This document shows positions 1 to 5,154 of a stretch of 11,914 nucleotides of DNA, piece after piece. The notes under the pieces are model-generated. The model made no database searches. It worked only from the letters and a program-made list of their open reading frames with translations, and was not told the DNA's origin. The first letter of the stretch is position 1. Each line of letters begins with the position of its first letter. Source of the stretch: an uncultured Ruminococcus sp. (lineage in GTDB: Bacteria; Bacillota; Clostridia; Oscillospirales; CAG-272). The translations under genes and the position numbers were made by a program. The stretch spans positions 1-11,914 of the forward strand of contig CADAXH010000058.1 in NCBI GenBank assembly GCA_902791785.1, given 5' to 3'.

Positions 1-266
1 CCCTGTGATGCTGTGTATGTGGTTGTCAGTGCACCTGCAGCCAATGAACCATGTACAGCTCCTGCAGCACCGCCTTCTGATTCCATCTCAACGATTTTTA
101 CGTTTTCGCCGAAAATGTTCTTTAAACCGCCTGCTGACCATGTATCTGTCTGCTCAGCCATGGGGCTTGAAGGGGTGATTGGGTAGATGGCAGCAACTTC
201 TGTAAAGGCGTAAGATACCTTCGCAGCGGCTGTGTTACCATCCATAGAAAGTTTGTTTCTTGCCAT
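1..266 (-). CDS. nifJ: Pyruvate:ferredoxin (flavodoxin) oxidoreductase, N-terminal fragment
   Basis: The first 88 codons of a gene that runs off the left edge of the window. PFOR oxidatively decarboxylates pyruvate to acetyl-CoA and CO2 in the cytoplasm and passes electrons to ferredoxin, a core reaction of anaerobic fermenters. The fragment starts MARNKLSMDGNTAAAK and carries YPITPSS (residues 28-34), the conserved pyruvate/TPP-domain signature. Thr31 and Glu64 sit where the pyruvate-contacting Thr and TPP-contacting Glu lie in characterised PFORs (family knowledge). It continues with GGAAGAVHGSLAAGALTTTY, also highly conserved. The ATG at 264-266 is preceded by a GGAGG site (275-279) at 8 nt. 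The rest of the enzyme (usually near 1,170 residues) is outside the window. It is divergent from the TetR-family gene at 510. The identity is secure; only the subtype (ferredoxin or flavodoxin acceptor) cannot be told. Confidence 0.95.
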   Translation of the reverse strand, partial: MARNKLSMDGNTAAAKVSYAFTEVAAIYPITPSSPMAEQTDTWSAGGLKNIFGENVKIVEMESEGGAAGAVHGSLAAGALTTTYTASQ

Positions 267-286
267 GTAAATAACCTCCAAAAATT

Positions 287-303
287 ATCACTGTAAGTGT
301 GAT
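287..303. promoter_or_regulatory. Small dyad in the nifJ 5' leader, possible operator
   Basis: ATCAC (287-291) and GTGAT (299-303) form 5-base inverted arms around a 7-base centre. The dyad lies just downstream of the predicted nifJ transcription start and upstream of its ribosome binding site. It could be a repressor site for the neighbouring TetR-type protein or a weak RNA hairpin. The arms are short, so chance is possible. Confidence 0.3.
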
Positions 304-319
304 TTCTTACTAAAAAATA

Positions 320-348
320 ATAATAACACAAAAAAGTATATAAGTAAA
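320..348 (-). promoter_or_regulatory. Predicted sigma-A promoter of nifJ
   Basis: On the minus strand, TTTACT (-35, 343-348), a 17-base spacer and TATTAT (-10, 320-325), preceded by TGTG-type extended -10 sequence. The start site would fall near 313, giving a leader of about 45 nt before the nifJ ATG. Five of six -10 bases and four of six -35 bases match consensus. Confidence 0.6.
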
Positions 349-375
349 TGACTTGAGTTGCGAAATTTGAAAAAC

Positions 376-404
376 TTGAGCCAAACAATACTTAACACTA
401 TGTT
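376..404 (+). promoter_or_regulatory. Candidate promoter of the TetR-family gene
   Basis: TTGAGC (376-381), a 17-base spacer, then TATGTT (399-404); each hexamer matches 4 of 6 consensus bases. A second equally weak candidate is TTGCAA (426-431), 17 bases, TACCAT (449-454). Both leave an A-rich untranslated leader before the ATG at 510. Either would lie 30-100 bp from the nifJ promoter, so one DNA-bound regulator could affect both genes. Confidence 0.35.
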
Positions 405-509
405 CAAAAAACACAAAAACAATTATTGCAATTATGTCAAAAAAATGATACCATATTGAAAAAAGATGAGAAGATTTTTGCAAATTCGTATTGTGCAGAG
501 GATAATAAT

Positions 510-1079
510 ATGGAAAACAATGATTTTCGCTACAAGAGAACTGAAAGAAAAATACTGAGCAGCTACCTTGAACTGAAACGTAAAGATAAATACGGAGATG
601 TTTCTGTCAGGGACATTTGTGAACTGTCCGGTGTCAACAGGGGTACATTCTATATTCACCATAAGAGTATTCAGGACTATAATCAGTACCTGGAAGAGAA
701 ATGTTATGAAAAACTGGATGAAGCCACCAACCTGATATATGAAAAGGATGAATTTACATCCAGACCTTATTTTGACATGATAGACGAAAACAGGGATCTG
801 TTTGAGTACTATCTGAACTATTCATGCGGAGACACCAAGAAAAAGTGGAGTGAAGACCTGGTCAAAAATGTCAGACGGAAATGGATTGGCTTGAACAGAC
901 TTACAGAACCAAAACTCCGACTTACGCTGAACTTTCTCTCAAGAGGAATGGAAGTGTATTTTGAATGTTTTTATGAGTATGGATTCATAAATAAGGAAGC
1001 ACTGATTGAATCTCTTGATGCAATGATCAAAAATGGTCCAAGAGGATTGAATGAATTTTTGCAGTACGAATCCAAATAA
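510..1079 (+). CDS. TetR/AcrR-family transcriptional regulator
   Basis: A 189-residue cytoplasmic DNA-binding protein. Residues about 8-55 form the TetR N-terminal helix bundle: RTERKILSSYLELKRK, then the helix-turn-helix VSVRDICELSGVNRGTFYIH (31-50), whose 'GVNRGTFYIHF/H' ending is the typical TetR recognition helix and following turn. The C-terminal part (70-189) is helical and would bind a ligand and dimerise, but its sequence does not reveal the ligand. The reading frame stays open back to a TTG at 426. I choose the ATG at 510 because AGAGG (497-501) lies 8 nt upstream and the family similarity starts just after it. It is divergent from nifJ and convergent with rplA. Control of nifJ or of itself is inferred from position only. 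Confidence 0.85.
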   Translation: MENNDFRYKRTERKILSSYLELKRKDKYGDVSVRDICELSGVNRGTFYIHHKSIQDYNQYLEEKCYEKLDEATNLIYEKDEFTSRPYFDMIDENRDLFEYYLNYSCGDTKKKWSEDLVKNVRRKWIGLNRLTEPKLRLTLNFLSRGMEVYFECFYEYGFINKEALIESLDAMIKNGPRGLNEFLQYESK

Positions 1080-1080
1080 C

Positions 1081-1130
1081 AGAAAAAAACAAACATGGGC
1101 GCTATGCGTTTTGCGTAGCGCCCATGTTTT
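1081..1130. terminator. Bidirectional intrinsic terminator between the TetR gene and rplA
   Basis: AACATGGGCGCTATGC (1092-1107) pairs with GCGTAGCGCCCATGTT (1113-1128) in a 16-bp stem with one T-G wobble and a 5-base loop. On the minus strand the stem is followed by a long T-tract (complement of the A-run 1081-1092), which makes it a strong end for the rplA operon. On the plus strand only TTTT follows, so it is a weaker end for the TetR gene. Confidence 0.9.
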
Positions 1131-1142
1131 ACAAGTAGTTAA

Positions 1143-1838
1143 TTAGTTTCCGAATTTAGAAGTGTTAACTTTTACACCAGGTCCCATTGTTGCTGCAACT
1201 ACACAGCTCTTGAGGTACTGACCCTTAAGTGCTGCAGGTCTTGCTTTAACAATAGCGTCGATCAAAGTTGAGAAATTCTCCTGAAGTTTTTCAACTCCGA
1301 AAGATACCTTGCCGATAGGGCAGTGGATGATGTTTGTTTTGTCAAGTCTGTATTCAATCTTACCAGCTTTAGCTTCTGTAACTGCTTTAGCGATATCCAT
1401 TGTTACAGTACCAGCCTTCGGGTTAGGCATAAGTCCCTTAGGACCGAGTACCTTACCGAGTCTACCGATAACACCCATCATATCAGGTGTTGCGATTACT
1501 ACGTCGAACTCAAACCAGTTTTCTTTAACGATTTTGTCAACGTATTCAGCTCCGCCTGCATAATCAGCGCCTGCTGATGTAGCTTCGTCAACCTTTTCGG
1601 GTTTGCAGAAAACCAATGTACGGACAGTCTTACCTGTTCCGTTGGGGAGTACAACTGCTCCACGAACAATCTGGTCTGCATATCTTCCGTCGCAACCTGT
1701 GCGGATGTGAACTTCTACTGTTTCATCAAATTTAGCCTTAGCTGTTTTGATTACGTAGTCAAGGGCCTGAGTTGATTCATAAAGCTCTGCCTTGTTAAAC
1801 AGCTTTTCGCTGTCCTGATACTTCTTACCTTTTTTCAT
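1143..1838 (-). CDS. rplA: 50S ribosomal protein L1
   Basis: A 231-residue protein of normal length for bacterial L1. L1 binds the L1 stalk of 23S rRNA, helps release E-site tRNA, and in many bacteria represses its own rplK-rplA mRNA. The signature LGKVLGPKGLMPNPKAGTVT (127-146), in the central domain, is diagnostic. The flanking region around VEVHIRTGCDGRYADQIVRG (41-60) and the C-terminal TMGPGVKVNTSKF (217-229) complete the two-domain fold. AAGGAG (1849-1854) precedes the ATG, and rplK ends at 1856, so the ribosome binding site abuts the rplK stop and the pair is probably translationally coupled. It is the last gene of the operon and is followed by a strong terminator. Confidence 0.98.
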   Translation of the reverse strand: MKKGKKYQDSEKLFNKAELYESTQALDYVIKTAKAKFDETVEVHIRTGCDGRYADQIVRGAVVLPNGTGKTVRTLVFCKPEKVDEATSAGADYAGGAEYVDKIVKENWFEFDVVIATPDMMGVIGRLGKVLGPKGLMPNPKAGTVTMDIAKAVTEAKAGKIEYRLDKTNIIHCPIGKVSFGVEKLQENFSTLIDAIVKARPAALKGQYLKSCVVAATMGPGVKVNTSKFGN

Positions 1839-1855
1839 GTTAGCGCACTCCTTTC

Positions 1856-2287
1856 TTAATCAGTTACTGTGATACCCATGCTGCGAGCTGTGCCTGCAAT
1901 CATGCTCATTGCTGCTTCGATTGAAGCTGCGTTGAGGTCGGGCATTTTTGTTTCAGCTATCTGCTTAACCTGTGCTTTTGTGATTGAAGCAACTTTAACT
2001 TTGTTAGGTGTAGCTGAAGCGGTTTCGATTCCTGCTGCTTTGAGTATAAGAACTGCTGCAGGAGGAGTTTTTGTGATAAATTCGAAAGATCTGTCTGCAT
2101 ATACTGTGATAACAACAGGTATAATCAAACCAATCTGATCTTTTGTACGGTCATTGAATTCTTTTGTGAATGCCGCAATGTTAACGCCGTGCTGACCAAG
2201 AGCCGGTCCTATTGGTGGCTGGGGTGTAGCTTTTCCGGCGGGAATCTGCAGTTTTATATAAGCTGCTACTTTTTTTGCTGCTGCCAT
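1856..2287 (-). CDS. rplK: 50S ribosomal protein L11
   Basis: A 143-residue protein of standard length. L11 sits at the base of the L7/L12 stalk in the GTPase-associated centre, is needed for RelA activation, and is the thiostrepton-site protein. The N-terminal domain shows the Pro-rich IPAGKATPQPPIGPALGQHG (15-34) and VNIAAFTKEFNDRT (35-48). The C-terminal rRNA-binding domain includes FITKTPPAAVLILKAAGI (70-87) and ends SMGITVTD. GGAGG (2296-2300) lies 8 nt before the ATG. The 89-nt gap to nusG holds a stem-loop and an L1-binding-like RNA, suggesting that L1 represses rplK and rplA separately from the upstream genes. Confidence 0.98.
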   Translation of the reverse strand: MAAAKKVAAYIKLQIPAGKATPQPPIGPALGQHGVNIAAFTKEFNDRTKDQIGLIIPVVITVYADRSFEFITKTPPAAVLILKAAGIETASATPNKVKVASITKAQVKQIAETKMPDLNAASIEAAMSMIAGTARSMGITVTD

Positions 2288-2304
2288 TTTAAATACCTCC
2301 GAAC

Positions 2305-2343
2305 GTGGTTTTCATCGGGAATTGTTAGATTTTTCCCTCCCAC
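2305..2343 (-). promoter_or_regulatory. Putative ribosomal protein L1 binding site in mRNA (autogenous leader)
   Basis: On the minus strand GUGG (2343-2340) pairs with CCAC (2308-2305), and GGGAA (2337-2333) pairs with UUCCC (2321-2317). An asymmetric internal loop lies between them: GA on one side and GAUGAAAA on the other. Two stems joined by a short GA strand and a longer purine-rich strand is the architecture of known L1 sites in 23S rRNA and L1-operon mRNAs (family knowledge). It sits directly upstream of the rplK ribosome binding site, where bound L1 could block initiation. Confidence 0.7.
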
Positions 2344-2345
2344 TT

Positions 2346-2367
2346 ATGCGTACTGGCTGGTACGCAT
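2346..2367 (-). other. Perfect 8-bp hairpin between nusG and rplK
   Basis: ATGCGTAC (2346-2353) and GTACGCAT (2360-2367) flank a 6-base loop, 9 nt after the nusG stop codon and immediately before the L1-like element. No T-tract follows on the minus strand, so it is not an intrinsic terminator. It may be an mRNA processing or stability element, or a second part of the leader RNA. Confidence 0.6.
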
Positions 2368-2376
2368 TGCTTGAAT

Positions 2377-2907
2377 TTAGATTTTTTGTAATGCTGATAC
2401 TTCGATTTCAACAGGTGTTTCACGTCCAAATACATTGACATTGACTGTAATAGTCTTCTGATCTTCTGAAATCGTGACAACTGTTCCTTCGAATCCCTGC
2501 ATTGGTCCTGACTGAACCTTGACATGGTCGCCAACAGAAATGCCTGTTGATTCAACATGAACCTGAGCGCCGAGTGCTTCGACTTCTGCATCTGCTATCG
2601 GTTCCGGTTTGTTGTCTGCGCCGACGAAATTAAGTGTGTTTTCGGTGTTGAAAACAACGTGCCATGTTTCATCAGTCATAACCATACGTACGAATACGTA
2701 GTTTGGAATTACTTTTTCTTCTTTGATTTTTACATTGCCTTTGGAGTCTGTTACTTCATACTGAGTTATCGGAACGAATACGTCTGTAATTTTGTCCTGT
2801 AAACCCAGGTTTGCGATTTTCTTTTCAAGAGTTTCTTTAACTCTCTTCTCGTATCCTGAAGAAGTAGCAATCACATACCACTTGTAATCTAGTGAATTAC
2901 CTGCCAT
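2377..2907 (-). CDS. nusG: Transcription termination/antitermination factor NusG
   Basis: A 176-residue RNA polymerase elongation factor, close to the usual 175-180. The NGN domain begins with KWYVIATSSGYEKRVKETLE (9-28) and contains IPNYVFVRMVMTDETWHVV (67-85), the conserved polymerase-binding region. The KOW domain is at about 124-151 (VGDHVKVQSGPMQGFEGTV) and is followed by the C-terminal beta strand VEIEVSALQKI. The usual 'PGVTGFVG' segment reads NTENTLNFVG here, a modest divergence. CTCCTC on the plus strand (2916-2921) is its GAGGAG ribosome binding site. secE ends only 16 nt upstream, so the two genes form the classical secE-nusG pair. Confidence 0.97.
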   Translation of the reverse strand: MAGNSLDYKWYVIATSSGYEKRVKETLEKKIANLGLQDKITDVFVPITQYEVTDSKGNVKIKEEKVIPNYVFVRMVMTDETWHVVFNTENTLNFVGADNKPEPIADAEVEALGAQVHVESTGISVGDHVKVQSGPMQGFEGTVVTISEDQKTITVNVNVFGRETPVEIEVSALQKI

Positions 2908-2923
2908 GGGTGTGTCTCCTCAA

Positions 2924-3523
2924 TTAACCTGCTGGACGGATTGTGTCAATAAGTTCCTTTAATCCGTAGAAGCCTTGTGTAATACCGTAATCCAGCAATG
3001 CGAGAACTACAGCACCAACTACCACCGCAACAAGAACAACTGCTGAGTTTTTCCAGAACTGTTCTTTTGACGGCCAAACGAGTTTCTTGAACTCGGCTCT
3101 GTAATCTTTCCAGAACTTAGTCGTTTTTTCTTTGAATTTCTTGCTTACCAAACGTGCTACAAAGTAAGCTATTACAAGTACAACTACGACACCTGCTGCG
3201 ATAACAAGGTTGATATGCTGTTCAATCCATGTTTTCTTGGTTTCGGTATCTTTGGTATCCGTTGGATTGGTATCGTCATCGGTCTTGTAAGGATCCGTAG
3301 GAGTTGTTTCCTGACCTACGGTTGTCTCAGTTGCATCAGCTGTTGTTTCTGTAACATCAGTTGTTTCTGTAACCTCAGTTGTTTCCGTAACTTCAGCTGT
3401 TGTTTCTGTTTCTTCTGAAACTGTTGTTGTTTCTTCTGCGAAAACACTAAGTGCGAAGATCGAACAGAAAACGCATAAAGCAACTAAGAGTGAAATAAGT
3501 TTAATTGTGTTTCTGCGAATCAT
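2924..3523 (-). CDS. secE: Preprotein translocase subunit SecE, with exported N-terminal extension
   Basis: A 199-residue protein; bacterial SecE in Gram-positives is usually near 60-75 residues. The SecE core is at 136-188: an amphipathic cytoplasmic helix KFWKDYRAEFKKLVWPSKEQ (136-155), whose F-KK-VWP-K signature is diagnostic, then a membrane helix at about 160-180. In front of it is a predicted signal peptide (1-29: RR at 3-4, hydrophobic 9-27, SVFA then Glu as a good cleavage site). A Thr/Glu-rich segment (31-98) and an additional membrane helix (about 105-124) follow. The predicted topology has the extension outside the cell, helix 1 going in, and the core helix going out, which keeps the normal SecE orientation. 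The only Met is residue 1, and the AAGGAG site (3531-3536) overlaps the rpmG stop, so a short internal ATG start is excluded. It stabilises SecY in the translocase; the role of the extension is unknown. Confidence 0.93.
   Translation of the reverse strand: MIRRNTIKLISLLVALCVFCSIFALSVFAEETTTVSEETETTAEVTETTEVTETTDVTETTADATETTVGQETTPTDPYKTDDDTNPTDTKDTETKKTWIEQHINLVIAAGVVVVLVIAYFVARLVSKKFKEKTTKFWKDYRAEFKKLVWPSKEQFWKNSAVVLVAVVVGAVVLALLDYGITQGFYGLKELIDTIRPAG
3299..3433 (-). repeat. Thr/Glu-rich repeat tract within secE
   Basis: Residues 31-75 consist mainly of imperfect units such as EVTETT, DVTETT and DATETT. At DNA level the plus strand shows repeated GTTGTTTCTGTAAC-like units. Tracts of this kind are common as linkers in exported Ruminococcus proteins and can vary in copy number by slippage. 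Confidence 0.85.
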
Positions 3524-3534
3524 TTCGGTTCTCC

Positions 3535-3684
3535 TTACTTTGTCTCTTTGTGAAGTGTGTGCTTCTTGCAGAACTTGCAGTATTTCTTCATTTCGAGCCT
3601 GTCTGGGTCATTCTTTTTGTTTTTGCTTGTGTCATAATTTCTCTGACCGCATTCTGAGCAGGCAAGAGTTATCTTAACTCTCAT
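3535..3684 (-). CDS. rpmG: 50S ribosomal protein L33, zinc-binding form
   Basis: A short 49-residue gene: MRVKITLACSECGQRNY at the start, and KYCKFCKKHTLHKETK at the end. Cys9/Cys12 and Cys36/Cys39 form the two CxxC pairs of a C-plus (zinc ribbon) L33, a protein near the E site of the 50S subunit. The ATG (3682-3684) follows a near-perfect AGGAGGTG ribosome binding site (3689-3696). Its stop (3535-3537) overlaps the secE ribosome binding site, so translation of the two is probably coupled. The order rpmG-secE-nusG-rplK-rplA is classical. It is the first gene after a long structured leader with a terminator, so its expression may be controlled by attenuation. Confidence 0.97.
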   Translation of the reverse strand: MRVKITLACSECGQRNYDTSKNKKNDPDRLEMKKYCKFCKKHTLHKETK

Positions 3685-3696
3685 TAGGCACCTCCT

Positions 3697-3868
3697 GAAT
3701 ATTTAGTGAAGCCAAAAAAATAGGCTCCTGTTTTTCTGAAAACAGAAGCGCGCACAAATATATTTGCACGATACACACATATCATGCAACGATATAATAT
3801 TCGTAGCGGCACTGTTTCCGTACCTCCCTCGAATCAGAACGGAAAAATACTTTTCCCTGAAGAGGTGC
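3697..3868 (-). promoter_or_regulatory. Structured 5' leader RNA of the rpmG operon (candidate attenuator)
   Basis: From the promoter to the rpmG ribosome binding site the minus strand gives about 170 nt of RNA with several stems. ACCUC (3866-3862) can pair with GAGGU (3826-3822) and enclose a GGAAAA/UUUUCC hairpin (3856-3851 with 3846-3841). A 10-bp stem UUGCAUGAUA/UAUCGUGCAA (3789-3780 with 3773-3764, one wobble) follows, then an intrinsic terminator. An upstream AAACAG (3815-3810) is complementary to CUGUUU in the terminator's first arm (3745-3740), offering a possible alternative pairing. The ligand, if any, is not recognisable; a free-standing small RNA is also possible. Confidence 0.55.
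3714..3749 (-). terminator. Intrinsic terminator inside the rpmG leader
   Basis: Minus-strand GCTTCTGTTTT (3749-3739) pairs with AAAACAGGAGC (3734-3724) in an 11-bp stem with one wobble and a 4-base loop. It is followed by CTA and seven Ts (3720-3714). The T-tract ends only 18 nt before the rpmG ribosome binding site and lies downstream of the only strong promoter, so it must act on the rpmG transcript itself. Confidence 0.85.
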
Positions 3869-3872
3869 ACCT

Positions 3873-3901
3873 ATATTAGCATAAAAAATAATGGATGTCA
3901 A
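3873..3901 (-). promoter_or_regulatory. Sigma-A promoter of the rpmG-secE-nusG-rplK-rplA operon
   Basis: TTGACA (3896-3901, perfect -35), a 17-base spacer ending in TGC, and TAATAT (3873-3878, 4 of 6 of TATAAT). Predicted start near 3866-3868. This is the best promoter in the window and suits a highly expressed ribosomal operon. Its spacer is the T-tract of the obgE terminator. Confidence 0.88.
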
Positions 3902-3913
3902 CAAAAACATCCA
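3882..3913 (-). terminator. Intrinsic terminator of ligA-obgE, overlapping the next promoter
   Basis: Minus-strand TGGATGT (3913-3907) and ACATCCA (3898-3892) form a 7-bp stem with an 8-base loop, followed by TTATTTTTTA (3891-3882). It lies about 50 nt after the obgE stop. The stem is short but the T-tract is good. Confidence 0.65.
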
Positions 3914-3966
3914 CCATTTTTTAAAATACATAACTTTTTTCTATCTGTCCGGCCGTTGAAAGAGTG

Positions 3967-5154
3967 TTATTCGACGAAATCAAACTGAAGTCCGTATATT
4001 GAAACAGTATCTCCGTCAGTTATTCCGAGTTCTCTCATCTTGGCCATGACGCCGTTTTCTCTCAGCATATGATCGAAATATCCAAGGGATTCCCAGTCCG
4101 AGAAGTTTATCCCGGTCATGAGTCGTTTAAGCCATTTTCCTTCGACATACCAGATTTCATCACGTTTTTCAACTGTGATTTCTGTTGGAACAAGAGGAGC
4201 TTTCTGAGCTTCTTCATACTCGCTTTCATATGTTTCGATCGGAGGAAGGAGTTTCAACTTGTTCCATATTGCATAGACAAGTTCTTTTATTCCTTCACCT
4301 GTGGCTGCGCTGATAAGATGGAAATCATAGCCGTTGTCGGAAGCAAATTGTCTGTATTTTTCGAGAGTTGTGGGATCTTCAACTGCATCGATTTTGTTGC
4401 CGACGATAATCTGTGGTCTTGATGCCAGTGATGCACTGTATTTTTTGAGTTCCTCGTTTATGGTTTTGAAATCCTCAATCGGATCTCTTCCTTCTGTACC
4501 TGCAATGTCAAGCACATGAACCAGAAGTCGGCATCTGTCGACGTGTCTCAGAAAATCGAATCCTAAGCCAAGTCCTTCCGAAGCGCCTTCAATCAATCCC
4601 GGTATATCTGCTGCAACAAAACCTTCCCCTTCGCCAACGGACACAACACCGAGCATCGGGAACAATGTCGTAAAGTGATATGCTGCTATCTTGGGTCTTG
4701 CTGCGCTGATTACGGAAAGAAGAGTGGATTTTCCGACGCTGGGCATTCCAACAAATCCAACATCAGCAAGCATTTTCAGTTCCAGATAAACGTCTTTTTC
4801 TTCGCCCTCAAGTCCTGTCTTTGCAAAGTTCGGAGCCTGTCTCGTCGGTGTGGCAAAACGTCTGTTTCCCCAGCCGGGAACATTGATTACGCAGTCTTTT
4901 CCGTTTGCGCCGTGAAATTTGTCTGTTCCGCCGTCTCCGCCGTTTTCAGCCTTGAATATTTTCTTTTTTTTGAAGAAAAGCAAGGTGTTGCTGCTGGGGT
5001 CAATTCTGAAAACAACATTTCCGCCGTTTCCGCCGTCTCCGCCGTCAGGACCGCCGTGAGATATGTATTTTTCTCTGTGAAATCCAATACATCCGTCTCC
5101 GCCTTTTCCTGCTTTGACGTGGATTTTTACATGATCATAAAAATCGTATTTCAT
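3967..5154 (-). CDS. obgE: GTPase Obg/CgtA with shortened Obg fold
   Basis: A 395-residue ribosome-associated GTPase with roles in 50S maturation and ppGpp response. The domains are: glycine-rich Obg fold (1-127), G domain (about 128-300) and C-terminal OCT domain (about 326-395, ending LQFDFVE). G motifs are intact: GMPSVGKST (136-144), the switch I HFTT (160-163), DIPG (183-186), NKID (253-256) and SAA (282-284). The family is usually about 425-430 residues. The shortfall maps to one point: NVP (91-93) runs straight into GWGNRRFATPTRQAP (94-108), so about 32 residues that normally lie between the 'KVP-GT' strand and 'GGRGGWGN' are missing, in frame. Function may be altered; an assembly artefact is possible. 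The ATG overlaps the ligA stop (ATGA), and GGAG (5162-5165) is inside ligA. Confidence 0.95.
   Translation of the reverse strand: MKYDFYDHVKIHVKAGKGGDGCIGFHREKYISHGGPDGGDGGNGGNVVFRIDPSSNTLLFFKKKKIFKAENGGDGGTDKFHGANGKDCVINVPGWGNRRFATPTRQAPNFAKTGLEGEEKDVYLELKMLADVGFVGMPSVGKSTLLSVISAARPKIAAYHFTTLFPMLGVVSVGEGEGFVAADIPGLIEGASEGLGLGFDFLRHVDRCRLLVHVLDIAGTEGRDPIEDFKTINEELKKYSASLASRPQIIVGNKIDAVEDPTTLEKYRQFASDNGYDFHLISAATGEGIKELVYAIWNKLKLLPPIETYESEYEEAQKAPLVPTEITVEKRDEIWYVEGKWLKRLMTGINFSDWESLGYFDHMLRENGVMAKMRELGITDGDTVSIYGLQFDFVE

Noticed and set aside
426..509. Upstream TTG start that would lengthen the TetR protein by 28 residues
   Set aside because: No ribosome binding site before the TTG, unrelated Lys/Asp-rich sequence, and a better site (AGAGG) before the ATG at 510.
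2346..2367. Hairpin after nusG as an intrinsic terminator
   Set aside because: No T-tract follows on the minus strand and rplK lacks a promoter of its own nearby.
3215..3418. Cysteine-rich plus-strand frame antisense to secE
   Set aside because: The Cys/Phe/Ser pattern is the reverse reading of the Thr/Glu codon repeats in secE, not a gene.
3684..3785. 33-codon frame on the minus strand ending as TAATG on the rpmG start
   Set aside because: No ribosome binding site; an open frame this short is expected by chance and the DNA is explained by RNA structure. Kept only as an alternative idea in the attenuator finding.
3817..3830. T-box-like sequence GAGGGAGGUACGG in the rpmG leader
   Set aside because: The core UGG that pairs with tRNA ends is missing, the motif is about 70 nt away from the terminator, and no specifier stem or tRNA-synthetase-type gene follows.
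3764..3988. Plus-strand 74-codon frame across the rpmG leader and obgE end
   Set aside because: Antisense to regulatory RNA and the obgE terminus, with no ribosome binding site or recognisable domain.
4920..5060. Repeated CCGCCGT units in obgE as the cause of its deletion
   Set aside because: These repeats encode normal Obg glycine loops and do not flank the junction near 4876, so they do not directly explain the missing segment.
4887..5087. TAETAE-repeat frame on the minus strand inside obgE
   Set aside because: Out-of-frame reading of the GGNGGDGG glycine codons of Obg.
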